Assembly (NCBI GenBank): GCA_030146505.1
Contig: JASLCO010000325.1
Span: 1-12,665, forward strand
Direction of reading: 5' to 3'
Source: Moraxellaceae bacterium
GTDB taxonomy: Bacteria; Pseudomonadota; Gammaproteobacteria; Pseudomonadales; Moraxellaceae
DNA length: 12,665 nucleotides
Shown here: positions 1 through 6,875 of the stretch, piece after piece
How positions within the stretch are numbered: the first letter of the stretch is position 1
Layout of the letters: every line of letters begins with the position of its first letter
The notes under the pieces: model-generated
What the model was told of the DNA's origin: nothing
Database searches by the model: none
The model's input: the letters and a program-made list of their open reading frames with translations, nothing else
Translations under genes and position numbers: made by a program

Positions 1-1
1 C

Positions 2-64
2 GTTTCACGTTTCACGTTTCACGTTTCACGTTTCACGTTTCACGTTTCACGTTTCACGTTTCAC
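2..64. repeat. Tandem heptamer array, at least 9 copies of GTTTCAC
   Basis: Nine perfect, uninterrupted GTTTCAC units fill positions 2-64. Base 1 is a C, which fits the end of a tenth copy, so the array probably continues left of the window. It stops 13 nt before the ATG of the SCO gene and directly abuts its weak AGGCGG ribosome-binding sequence at 65-70. Because 7 is not a multiple of 3, all plus-strand frames through the array read the same open seven-residue peptide (VSRFTFH), while the minus strand is stopped by TGA. Copy-number change would alter promoter or leader spacing, or the frame of any upstream gene reading through it. Confidence 0.97.
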
Positions 65-77
65 AGGCGGCCCTGCC

Positions 78-692
78 ATGTTTGAAAAGAAAATCCCCCT
101 CATCGCCCTCGCCACGGCCATTTTCTTTGTTGCGGTGATGCTGGGTGCGCAATATCTGGCCAGGCAGCGTGCGTTGGACGCTATGCCGGTCAATACGAAA
201 ATGGGCGGCGATTTCGTGCTGCCGGGCACGCAGGGGCGGCTGGATACGCGCGCCTTGCGCGGCAAGGTGGTCCTGCTCAATTTCGGTTTCACCTCCTGCC
301 CCGATGTCTGCCCGCTGGTGCTGGCACGGTTGAAGCAGGTGCTGAAGGAACTGGGTGGGGAGGCGGCGGGGACGCAAGTGCTGTTCGTCTCCTTTGATCC
401 TGAGCGCGACAGCCTGGCCAACCTCACGGCCTATGTGCAGCATTTCGATCCGCGCATCATCGGCGCCACCGGCAGCGATGCCGAAATCGCCGCCGTGGCG
501 GCGCAGTACGGCGTGGTCTATATCCGGGAAAAAGGCGATTCCGCCGCCGGCTACAATTTCACCCACAGCGACTATATCTATCTGCTGGACGCGCAGGGCC
601 GCCTGCGCAAGCTCTACGCCAATGATGCGAAAACGGCGGAGATCGTGGCGGACGTGCGGCTCCTTCAGACCGAAGGCAAACGCTGGTTCTGA
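78..692 (+). CDS. SCO1/SenC-family copper chaperone / thioredoxin-fold protein
   Basis: The 204-residue protein has an N-terminal membrane anchor (about residues 6-26) and a periplasmic thioredoxin-like domain. It shows the SCO signature CPDVC (Cys74, Cys78) after the strand VVLLNFGFTS, the segment VLFVSFDPERD (102-111), and the distal ligand His163 in FTHSDYIYLLD. SCO proteins bind copper through the two Cys and the His and help build or reduce the CuA site of cytochrome c oxidase. Length is normal for the family. The start at 78 is chosen because it begins directly with the anchor and has AGGCGG at 65-70; the frame is open further upstream through the heptamer array, so a longer form cannot be excluded. 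A PCu(A)C gene follows after 103 nt. A general periplasmic thiol-redox role is the main alternative. Confidence 0.93.
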   Translation: MFEKKIPLIALATAIFFVAVMLGAQYLARQRALDAMPVNTKMGGDFVLPGTQGRLDTRALRGKVVLLNFGFTSCPDVCPLVLARLKQVLKELGGEAAGTQVLFVSFDPERDSLANLTAYVQHFDPRIIGATGSDAEIAAVAAQYGVVYIREKGDSAAGYNFTHSDYIYLLDAQGRLRKLYANDAKTAEIVADVRLLQTEGKRWF

Positions 693-753
693 GGGCTGGA
701 AAATATTTCTGCCGGCGGTCACCCTGCGTGATGCGCCGGCAACGGCAGGACCG

Positions 754-774
754 GTGGCCTCGGCCACAGGCCAC
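754..774 (+). other. Hairpin in the SCO / PCu(A)C intergenic gap
   Basis: GTGGCCT (754-760) and AGGCCAC (768-774) form a perfect 7-bp stem around a 7-nt loop (CGGCCAC). The loop also contains GGCCAC, which allows a competing slipped pairing. It lies 9 nt before the AGAGGGG Shine-Dalgarno sequence (784-790) of the next gene. No T-tract follows, so it is not an intrinsic terminator. It may be an mRNA stability or translation-control structure, or chance in GC-rich DNA. Confidence 0.4.
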
Positions 775-795
775 AAGATGGCAAGAGGGGAAACC

Positions 796-1257
796 ATGAA
801 AACCGTTCTTTTGATGTGTGCCATGTTGCTGGGCCTGCCGGCCTGGGCGGAAACGGCCGGCACGATGCCGGTGGTGACGGATGCCTGGGTCAGCGAGGCG
901 CCGCCGGTGGCAAAGAACAACGCGGCTTATGTGGTGTTGCAGAATGGCAGCGTGCCGGATGCCTTGCTGGCGGTGGAAACGCCGGTGGCCGCCAAGGCCG
1001 AGATGCACCAGATGAGCATGGCGGGCGGCCTCATGCGCATGCAGCGGCTGCCGCTGATCAATCTGGCGCCGGGTCAGCGGATGGCGTTTGCGCCTGGTGG
1101 CCGCCACATCATGCTCATCGACATGAAGCAGCCGCTGAAGGCGGGTGACAAGGTGCCGCTGACCCTGGTTTTCCGCAAGGCCGGCCGCGTGGCGGTGGAC
1201 GCTGTCGTGCGGCCCTTGCAGGTGGATGGGCAGTCAGCACCGGCGCATCAGCATTGA
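796..1257 (+). CDS. Periplasmic PCu(A)C-family copper chaperone
   Basis: The 153-residue precursor has a clear signal peptide (hydrophobic LLMCAMLLGLP, cleavage after Ala18 in PAWA-ET). It carries the complete PCu(A)C copper motif: His71, ten residues, Met82, twenty-one residues, His104, one residue, Met106. This exactly matches the H-X10-M-X21-H-X-M pattern of the family, which binds Cu(I) in the periplasm and passes it to SCO proteins or to the CuA site of cytochrome oxidase. A His-rich end (HQH) may add metal affinity. The start at 796 has AGAGGGG 5 nt upstream and begins the signal peptide; an in-frame ATG at 778 would put six polar residues in front and is less likely. Lying 103 nt after the SCO gene on the same strand, it is probably co-transcribed and acts in the same pathway. 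Confidence 0.94.
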   Translation: MKTVLLMCAMLLGLPAWAETAGTMPVVTDAWVSEAPPVAKNNAAYVVLQNGSVPDALLAVETPVAAKAEMHQMSMAGGLMRMQRLPLINLAPGQRMAFAPGGRHIMLIDMKQPLKAGDKVPLTLVFRKAGRVAVDAVVRPLQVDGQSAPAHQH

Positions 1258-1298
1258 CCGTGCATTTCCTCGGGAAGATTCCCTTGCCTTCCTGAGCG

Positions 1299-1377
1299 GT
1301 CATTCCGGCGCAGGCCGGAATCCATGATGAGGTGAAAAATCCACTGTCGTATGGATTCCAGCCTGCGCCGGGATGAC
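1299..1377. repeat. REPIN-like 79-nt inverted REP pair
   Basis: Arms of 27 nt at 1299-1325 and 1351-1377 are inverted copies with 25/27 matches; both differences still allow G-T pairing. They enclose a 25-nt centre containing GGTGAAAAA. The left arm also folds on itself: TTCCGGC, loop GCAG, GCCGGAA. The ends read GTCATTCC and GGGATGAC, typical of REP-type palindromes. A second element with the same 79-nt layout lies at 10568-10646 in the opposite orientation. Such paired REPs are usually moved by a RAYT (TnpA-REP) transposase encoded elsewhere; none is present here. Confidence 0.85.
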
Positions 1378-1470
1378 GAAGGCTCTTTCAGGGGAGTCGC
1401 GTACATGAACTCTTTTTTGCCATGCCATTGAGGACTGATGTTCATGGCATTGCAGGAAACCGGCAGTACC

Positions 1471-1506
1471 GTGGCATGAAGCCGGGCTGGCCCATGCCGC
1501 ATTTTT
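1471..1506 (+). terminator. Probable intrinsic terminator
   Basis: GTGGCATG (1471-1478) pairs with CATGCCGC (1493-1500) through 8 bp with one G-T pair. A nested GCC/GGC stem lies inside, and ATTTTT follows at 1501-1506. It could end the SCO-PCu(A)C transcript about 215 nt after the stop codon. The T-run is short and starts one base after the stem, so efficiency is uncertain. Confidence 0.5.
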
Positions 1507-1647
1507 CGCGACCACTCCGCCTGTTCATTTCTGGTAACCGGCCTTTTTGCGCCAGCCCTGCCGGTGCCTGTCTCAACTACGCTTTGCTTCAAACGGGGAT
1601 ACTGCTAGCGTCGCCCGTCTTTGCAACAGTACCGATCACCGCCTTTG

Positions 1648-1673
1648 CCCGCATCCTGTGTATGCGGGTTTTT
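1648..1673 (+). terminator. Intrinsic terminator just upstream of the efflux operon
   Basis: CCCGCAT (1648-1654) and ATGCGGG (1662-1668) form a perfect 7-bp stem with the 7-nt loop CCTGTGT, followed directly by TTTTT (1669-1673). It sits 58 nt before the adaptor start codon, leaving little room for a full promoter. It therefore either ends a transcript from the left (copper operon or small RNA) or acts as an attenuator in the efflux leader. Confidence 0.75.
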
Positions 1674-1731
1674 ACGTTAACCGGTGCTGTTGCCCGTTAA
1701 TGAATGAATTCCGAATTGCCGGGAGCAAACC

Positions 1732-2913
1732 ATGCATACCAATGGACGCCTGATTCCTTCTTCCCTGTTGCTTGCTTCGGCGTTGGCCCTCACGGCCTGC
1801 GGCGACAAGCAGGGAGCAGCCCCCGGTGCGGCCGGCGGCATGCCGCCGCCGGAAGTGAGCGTGGTCACCATTGCGCCGGGCAAGCTGGCCCTGACCACTG
1901 AACTGCCGGGCCGCATCGAGGCCGTGCGCACAGCGGATGTGCGTGCGCGCGTGGCTGGCATCGTCCAGCAGCGTGTCTTCCATGAAGGCAGTGATGTAAA
2001 GGCGGGCGATGTGCTGTTCCGCATTGATCCGGCGCCCTTCAGGGCGGCCTATGACAGTGCAACGGCCGCCGTGGCGCGTGCCGAAGCGGTGCGCGACCAG
2101 ACCCGCGCGCAGGCCGACCGCGCCGAATCCCTGATCGGCAAGAAAATGATCAGCCAGTCCGACTACGACCTTGCCGTGGCCAATGCCAAGCAGGCTGTGG
2201 CTGATGTGGCCGCTGCCAAAGCCGCGCAGGAAACCGCCCGCCTCAACCTCGGCTATGCCACCGTGACGGCGCCGATTTCCGGCCGCATCGGCCGTGCGCT
2301 GGTGACCGAAGGCGCACTGGTCGGGCAGGGCGAGGCCACACAGCTGGCCCTCATCCAGCAGGTGGATCCGCTGTATGTGAATTTCACGCAGTCCAGCGTG
2401 GATGTGCTCAACCTCAAGCGTTCGCTGCAGGACGGCAGCCTGCAGAGTGCCGGCCAGGCCCAGGTGGCGGTGATCCTGGAGGATGGCTCGGAATATCCGG
2501 AAAAAGGCCGCCTGCTGTTTTCCGACCTGGCGGTGGATCCGGGCACGGGCAGCATCAGCCTGCGCGCCGAAATCCCCAACAAGAACCATTTGCTGCTGCC
2601 GGGCATGTATGTGCGCGTGCGCGTGGAGCAGGCCGTGGACAGCAAGGCCATCACCGTGCCGCAGCGTGCGCTGCAGCGGGGGCCGCAGGGCGCCTACGTG
2701 ATGCTGGTGAAAGACGGTGTCGTGGCCCAGCAGCCGGTGAAGACCGATATCGCCCAGGGCGATCTCTGGCGCGTGACCGAAGGCCTGAGCGGCGGTGAGC
2801 AGGTGATCGTGGAAGGACTGCAGAAGGTGCATCCCGGTGCTCCGGCCAAGGCCGTGCCGCTGGGGGCGAAGCCGGCGGAAGCCCCTGCCAATACGCCTGC
2901 GAAGGCCCAGTAA
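1732..2913 (+). CDS. RND efflux periplasmic adaptor (membrane fusion) lipoprotein
   Basis: The 393-residue protein is an AcrA/MexA-type adaptor that links the inner-membrane RND pump to an outer-membrane channel. It starts with a lipoprotein signal ending in the lipobox LTAC (Cys23), predicting a lipid anchor. The lipoyl-like half-motif is at about 73-100 (ARVAGIVQQRVFHEGSDVKA..), the alpha-helical hairpin at about 101-172, and the second lipoyl half at about 176-198 (ATVTAPISGRIGRALVTEG). Beta-barrel and membrane-proximal domains follow to about 365, then an Ala/Pro/Lys-rich tail. The start has GGGAG 6 nt upstream. The pump gene follows 15 nt after the stop, so the two form one operon. Family and role are secure; the substrate cannot be told from the adaptor. 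Confidence 0.95.
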   Translation: MHTNGRLIPSSLLLASALALTACGDKQGAAPGAAGGMPPPEVSVVTIAPGKLALTTELPGRIEAVRTADVRARVAGIVQQRVFHEGSDVKAGDVLFRIDPAPFRAAYDSATAAVARAEAVRDQTRAQADRAESLIGKKMISQSDYDLAVANAKQAVADVAAAKAAQETARLNLGYATVTAPISGRIGRALVTEGALVGQGEATQLALIQQVDPLYVNFTQSSVDVLNLKRSLQDGSLQSAGQAQVAVILEDGSEYPEKGRLLFSDLAVDPGTGSISLRAEIPNKNHLLLPGMYVRVRVEQAVDSKAITVPQRALQRGPQGAYVMLVKDGVVAQQPVKTDIAQGDLWRVTEGLSGGEQVIVEGLQKVHPGAPAKAVPLGAKPAEAPANTPAKAQ

Positions 2914-2928
2914 GGAGCGCACGCACTC

Positions 2929-5900
2929 ATGGCCAAGTTTTTTGTGGATCGCCCCGTTTTTGCGTGGGTGATCGCCACCCTCATCATGCTGGCCGGCCTG
3001 CTCTCGCTGCGCGGCCTGCCCATTGCCCAGTACCCGACGGTGGCCCCGCCCACCATCGCGCTCTCGGCCACCTATCCGGGCGCCTCGGCGAAAACCCTGG
3101 AAGATACGGTGACGGCCGTCATCGAACAGGAAATGAACGGCGCCGAAGGCCTGCAATACATGTATTCCACGTCGGAGTCCTCGGGCACGGCCAGCATCAC
3201 GCTGTCGTTCAAGCCCGGCACCAGCATCGACATCGCCTTCGTGGAAGTGCAGAACCGCCTGAAACGCGTGGAGCCCCGCCTGCCGGCGGAAGTGCGCCAG
3301 CAGGGCGTGCGCGTGGACAAGGCCAACAACAACTTCCTGATGTTCGTGACGCTGGCCTCGACCTCGGCCTCCTTCTCGCGCGCCGATCTTGCCGACTACG
3401 CCACCAACAACCTGCTGGATGCCGTGCGCCGTGTGGAAGGCGTGGGCCAGGCCATGCTCTTCGGTGGCGAATATTCCATGCGCATCTGGCTGGACAATGC
3501 CCGCCTCACCGGCCTCAACCTGACACCGGGCGACGTTACTGCCGCCATCCAGGATCAGAACGTGCAGGTGGCCGGCGGCGAGCTGGGCGGTCTGCCTTCC
3601 ATTGAAGGTCAGCAGCTCAATGCCACCATCGTGGTGCCCATGTCGCGCCTCACCACGCCCGAGCAGTTCGGCAACATCATCCTGCGCGCCAATCCGGACG
3701 GTTCCGTGGTGCGCCTGCATGATGTGGCCAGGGTGGAGCTTGGTGCTTCGGATTATTCCGTCATCGCCCGCAAGAACGGCCATCCGGTGGCCGGCATCGG
3801 CATCCAGCCCACGCCTACCGCGAACGCGCTGGCCACGGCCACCGCCGTGCGCGCCAAGCTGGACGAACTCAGCAAGTATTTCCCGCCGGGCGTGGAATAT
3901 GATGTGCCCTACGACACCACCAAGTTCGTGAAGGTGTCCATCGAGGAAGTGATCAAGACACTGGTGGAAGCCATCATCCTCGTCTTCCTCGTGATGCTGC
4001 TCTTCCTGCAGAACCTGCGCGCCACCTTCATTCCCACCATCGTGGTGCCGGTGGCCCTGCTGGGCACGCTCACTGCCATGTTCGTGTTCGGTTTCTCCAT
4101 CAACGTGCTCACCATGTTCGGCATGGTGCTGGCCATCGGCATCCTCGTGGACGATGCCATCGTGGTGGTGGAAAACGTCGAGCGCATCATGAGCGAAGAG
4201 GGCCTGTCGCCCCGCGAAGCCACGCGCAAAGCCATGGGCCAGATTTCCGGCGCGCTGGTGGGCATCACCCTGGTGCTGGCGGCCGTATTCATTCCCATGG
4301 CTTTCTTCTCGGGTTCCGTGGGCAATATCTACCGCCAGTTCACGCTGTCCATGGTGGCTTCCATCCTCTTCTCCATCCTCATGGCCTTCACGCTGACGCC
4401 GGCACTGTGCGTCACGCTGCTCAAGCCCATGAAGCACGGCGAGGAAAAGAAAGGCTTTGCCGGCTGGTTCAACCGCAGCTTCACGAAGACCACCACCCGC
4501 TACCAGGGCGTGGTGGCCGGCATGGTGCGCAAGACCGGCCGCTATCTCGTGATCTATGGCGTCATCGTGGTGGCCATGGGCCTGCTCTATGTGCGCCTGC
4601 CCGGCTCCTTCCTGCCCAATGAAGACCAGGGCTACTTCCTCACCGTGATGCAGCTGCCGGCCGGTGCCACGCAGGGCCGCACGCTGGCCGTGGTGGAGCA
4701 GATGGAGAAGTACTACGCCACCGACAAGAACATCGAGAATGTGATTGCCGTGGTGGGCTACAGCCCCTTCGGCCGTGGCCAGAACGGTGCCCTGACCTTC
4801 GTCACGCTCAAGCCTTGGGCCGAGCGAAAAGGCGAGGACCAGCATGTCACCGCGGTGGTGGGACGCGCGATGGGCGCGCTCTCGCAGATCAAGGACGCCT
4901 TCATCTTCGCGCTGAATCCGCCCCCCATTCCCGAACTGGGCAATTCCTCCGGCTTCGATTTCCGCCTGCAGGATCGCGGTGGCCTCGGCCACGACAAGCT
5001 GATGGAAGCGCGCAACATGATCCTGGGCATGGCCAGCCAGGAGCCGGTGCTGGTTGGTGTGCATCCGGAAGGCCAGGAAGACACGCCGCAGCTCAAGGTG
5101 GACGTGAACCGTGAAAAGGCGCGCGCCCTCGGCGTGCAGGTGGGCGACATCAACAGCACGCTGGCGATTTCCTTCGGCTCGTCCTACGTGAACGACTTCG
5201 TGTTGGATGGCCGCGTGAAGCGCGTGACGGTGCAGGGCAGCGCGCAGGATCGCCTGCTGCCGGAAAGCGTGCTGCAACTGCGTGTGCGCAACAGCCGCGG
5301 TGAAATGGTGCCCTTCTCGGCCTTTGCCACGGTGGACTGGATCATGGGGTCGCCGCGCCTGGAGCGCTACAACGGCTATCCCTCGGTGAAGATCGCCGGC
5401 AATGCCGCTCCCGGCCGCAGCACGGGCGAAGCCATGGCTGCCATGGAGGCCATCGCCAAGAAGCTGCCGGAAGGCTTCGGCTTTGAATGGTCCGGCCAGT
5501 CCTATGAAGAAAAGGTCTCCGGCTCGCAGGCCACCGCGCTTTACGTGCTGTCCGTGGTGGTGGTCTTCCTCGTGCTGGCCGCCCTCTACGAGAGCTGGTC
5601 GATTCCGCTGGCAGTGATGCTGGTGGTGCCGCTGGGCGTCATTGGCGCACTGCTCGGCGTAACCCTGCGCGGCATGCCCAACGATGTGTACTTCAAGGTG
5701 GGCCTCATCACCATCGTCGGCCTGTCCGCCAAGAACGCCATCCTCATCATCGAGTTCGCCAAGGACCTGCAGGCACAGGGCAAGGGTCTGATCGAGGCCA
5801 CACTGGAAGCCGTGCACATGCGTTTCCGGCCCATCCTCATGACCTCGCTGGCTTTCACGCTTGGTGTGCTGCCGCTCGCCCTCGCTTCCGGTGCCGGTGC

Positions 5901-6093
5901 CGCCAGCCGTGAGGCCATCGGCACGGGTGTGATGGGCGGGATGATCACCGCCACCGTGCTGGCCGTGTTCTTCGTGCCGGTGTTCTTCGTGGCCGTTCGC
6001 AGCCTTTTCCATGGCAGCGAACGCCAGCGCAAGCTCTATACCCACGAGTTTGAAAAGGAAGATGAAGCGCACAAGGATGATCCGAAAATCTGA
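2929..6093 (+). CDS. RND multidrug efflux pump, inner-membrane subunit (HAE1/AcrB type)
   Basis: The 1054-residue protein is full length for the hydrophobe/amphiphile RND family, which exports drugs, detergents and other amphiphiles by proton antiport. It opens with the typical MAKFFVDRPVFAWVIATLIM. Proton-relay residues are all present: Asp408-Asp409 in GILVDDAIVVVENVERI, Lys935 in LSAKNAILI, Arg965 and Thr972 in RFRPILMTS. Membrane segments are at about 9-29, 338-500, 538-557 and 870-1023, with two large periplasmic loops between. Binding-pocket Phe136, Phe178 and Phe624 match AcrB Phe136, Phe178 and Phe628, but the switch loop (610-617) reads GYSPFGRG instead of the Phe-rich AcrB loop, hinting at different substrate handling. 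AAGGAG (2912-2917) overlaps the adaptor stop codon and lies 11 nt from the ATG. No outer-membrane channel follows, so it probably recruits a TolC/OprM-type channel encoded elsewhere. Confidence 0.97.
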   Translation: MAKFFVDRPVFAWVIATLIMLAGLLSLRGLPIAQYPTVAPPTIALSATYPGASAKTLEDTVTAVIEQEMNGAEGLQYMYSTSESSGTASITLSFKPGTSIDIAFVEVQNRLKRVEPRLPAEVRQQGVRVDKANNNFLMFVTLASTSASFSRADLADYATNNLLDAVRRVEGVGQAMLFGGEYSMRIWLDNARLTGLNLTPGDVTAAIQDQNVQVAGGELGGLPSIEGQQLNATIVVPMSRLTTPEQFGNIILRANPDGSVVRLHDVARVELGASDYSVIARKNGHPVAGIGIQPTPTANALATATAVRAKLDELSKYFPPGVEYDVPYDTTKFVKVSIEEVIKTLVEAIILVFLVMLLFLQNLRATFIPTIVVPVALLGTLTAMFVFGFSINVLTMFGMVLAIGILVDDAIVVVENVERIMSEEGLSPREATRKAMGQISGALVGITLVLAAVFIPMAFFSGSVGNIYRQFTLSMVASILFSILMAFTLTPALCVTLLKPMKHGEEKKGFAGWFNRSFTKTTTRYQGVVAGMVRKTGRYLVIYGVIVVAMGLLYVRLPGSFLPNEDQGYFLTVMQLPAGATQGRTLAVVEQMEKYYATDKNIENVIAVVGYSPFGRGQNGALTFVTLKPWAERKGEDQHVTAVVGRAMGALSQIKDAFIFALNPPPIPELGNSSGFDFRLQDRGGLGHDKLMEARNMILGMASQEPVLVGVHPEGQEDTPQLKVDVNREKARALGVQVGDINSTLAISFGSSYVNDFVLDGRVKRVTVQGSAQDRLLPESVLQLRVRNSRGEMVPFSAFATVDWIMGSPRLERYNGYPSVKIAGNAAPGRSTGEAMAAMEAIAKKLPEGFGFEWSGQSYEEKVSGSQATALYVLSVVVVFLVLAALYESWSIPLAVMLVVPLGVIGALLGVTLRGMPNDVYFKVGLITIVGLSAKNAILIIEFAKDLQAQGKGLIEATLEAVHMRFRPILMTSLAFTLGVLPLALASGAGAASREAIGTGVMGGMITATVLAVFFVPVFFVAVRSLFHGSERQRKLYTHEFEKEDEAHKDDPKI

Positions 6094-6109
6094 TCCTGTG
6101 TTCTTGCGT

Positions 6110-6140
6110 AAAAAAGCCCGGCGTTGCCGGGCTTTTTTTT
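6110..6140. terminator. Strong intrinsic terminator after the efflux operon
   Basis: GCCCGGC (6116-6122) and GCCGGGC (6126-6132) form a perfect 7-bp GC stem with the loop GTT. It is preceded by AAAAAA (6110-6115) and followed by TTTTTTTT (6133-6140). It starts 16 nt after the pump stop codon. The A-tract makes it potentially bidirectional. Confidence 0.95.
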
Positions 6141-6180
6141 GGGATTTATATACTTGACTACCTTGCCCTATTTTTAACCC

Positions 6181-6225
6181 GTCATTCCCGCGTTCCACGG
6201 GATTTCCTTCGGTCAAAGCGGGAAT
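6181..6225. repeat. REP-like imperfect palindrome
   Basis: ATTCCCGC (6184-6191) and GCGGGAAT (6218-6225) are perfect 8-nt inverted copies 26 nt apart. GTC precedes the left arm, giving the REP-type start GTCATTCCCGC, and TCCCG...CGGGA can fold inside. It resembles the REPIN arms elsewhere in the window but has a different core and spacing, so it is a related or decayed copy rather than the same 79-nt element. Confidence 0.5.
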
Positions 6226-6413
6226 CTCATGGCTTCAAGCAGGGCTTTAAACGCCAAGATTATTCGCTGCGCTTACCCTTCGGGCCAGCCTGCGGCTGTT
6301 CAATCCCCCAAGGGGACTTGTTACAGGCGCGCCCTGTGGGCTTTTGTCCCGCTTATCCTTTTGTCTTCCTCATCAAGGGAACGACAATCTCCGAACGTTG
6401 ATGTTTTCCGGAG
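6226..6413. other. Hairpin-rich non-coding region
   Basis: I see no supported gene here. Three short hairpins follow each other in 6276-6316: CCC-TTC-GGG, CAGCC-TGC-GGCTG (6286-6298) and CCCCAAGGGG. Open frames through the region have no ribosome-binding site and no recognisable domain. The wording of the sequence looks like a dispersed intergenic repeat or the remnant of one, but only a self-genome search could show that. Confidence 0.4.
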
Positions 6414-6434
6414 GAAAAATCATCGAGATTTTTC
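6414..6434 (-). terminator. AT-rich palindrome downstream of the glycine-zipper lipoprotein, possible terminator
   Basis: GAAAAATC (6414-6421) and GATTTTTC (6427-6434) form a perfect 8-bp inverted repeat with a 5-nt centre. It lies 14 nt past the minus-strand stop codon at 6449. On the minus strand the second arm supplies a TTTTT run, so it could terminate that gene, but the stem is AT-rich and weak. A protein-binding operator is the alternative. Confidence 0.4.
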
Positions 6435-6448
6435 ATGCGCCCGCGAAC

Positions 6449-6829
6449 TCAGTTCAACACCCGATAGCCCCGGCCTGCCATGCAGTTCTTCAATATCTGG
6501 TCACGGGTATTGCTTTCCTTGCCGGCACCGGACGCGCCACCCACGACCGCACCGCCGGCACCCAGGGTGGCCGCGCCGCGACCCCCACCGAAAATGCCGC
6601 CCAGCGCGCCTCCCAGCAGCGCGCCACCGACCGCCCCCTTGCCGGCGGAGCCGCGCTTGCCCGCGTTGTCGGCGAGAGTGCTACATTCGCCCAGGTCTTT
6701 TTCATAGGTGGCCTGGTCCAGGCCTTTCGGGTCCACCACCACGCGCTGCTCTGGCGTGCTCTGGCATGCTGCCAGCGCCAGCGCGAGCAGTGTCGTCGGG
6801 ATCGCTCGCTGGAATAAAGAGCCGGACAT
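6449..6829 (-). CDS. Small glycine-zipper lipoprotein
   Basis: The 126-residue protein has a lipoprotein signal with lipobox LAAC (Cys22, then Gln), predicting an outer-membrane lipoprotein. A short domain (30-60) contains Cys49 in DLGECSTLA. A glycine zipper at about 65-103 follows, with repeated G-x3-G spacing (GAVGGALLGGALGGIFGGG, then GAGGAVVGGASGAG). The conserved-looking end NCMAGRGYRVLN carries Cys116, which could pair with Cys49 in a disulfide. Glycine-zipper segments insert into or pack within membranes; the exact role is unknown. The start is firm: GGAGG (plus-strand positions 6836-6840) lies 6 nt upstream. Its ATG overlaps a plus-strand ATG at 6828 in a CATG, so it is divergent from, and very close to, the EEP operon. 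Confidence 0.85.
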   Translation of the reverse strand: MSGSLFQRAIPTTLLALALAACQSTPEQRVVVDPKGLDQATYEKDLGECSTLADNAGKRGSAGKGAVGGALLGGALGGIFGGGRGAATLGAGGAVVGGASGAGKESNTRDQILKNCMAGRGYRVLN

Positions 6830-6875
6830 GTTTCACCTCCCTGCCATGCAGTATTGCCATTCTCGAATCAGCCTA

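Larger units (their letters stand above)
1378..1731. other. Non-coding gap and leader before the efflux operon
   Basis: This 354-nt stretch between the REPIN-like element and the adaptor gene has no convincing coding frame. The open frames in it match no protein I recognise and lack ribosome-binding sites. It holds two terminator-like hairpins (1471-1506 and 1648-1673, listed separately). The 142 nt between them could be a small RNA or part of the efflux leader. I could not find a good sigma-70 promoter: TTTACG at 1671-1676 with GTTAAT at 1696-1701 has a poor 19-nt spacer. GGGAG at 1721-1725, 6 nt before the ATG at 1732, is the ribosome-binding site of the next gene. Confidence 0.6.

Noticed and set aside
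2..64. Heptamer array as a CRISPR or iteron origin
   Set aside because: There are no spacers, the unit is only 7 nt with no gap, and no cas or rep gene is nearby.
1422..1450. ATGCCAT / ATGGCAT inverted repeat as a terminator
   Set aside because: The stem is 7 bp with a 15-nt loop and no T-tract after it; a T-run only precedes it.
1672..6216. A 1514-codon open frame on the minus strand across both efflux genes
   Set aside because: It is antisense to two clear RND genes, is dominated by His, Gly, Glu, Gln and Ala, has no domain or ribosome-binding site, and reflects codon bias of the GC-rich sense genes.
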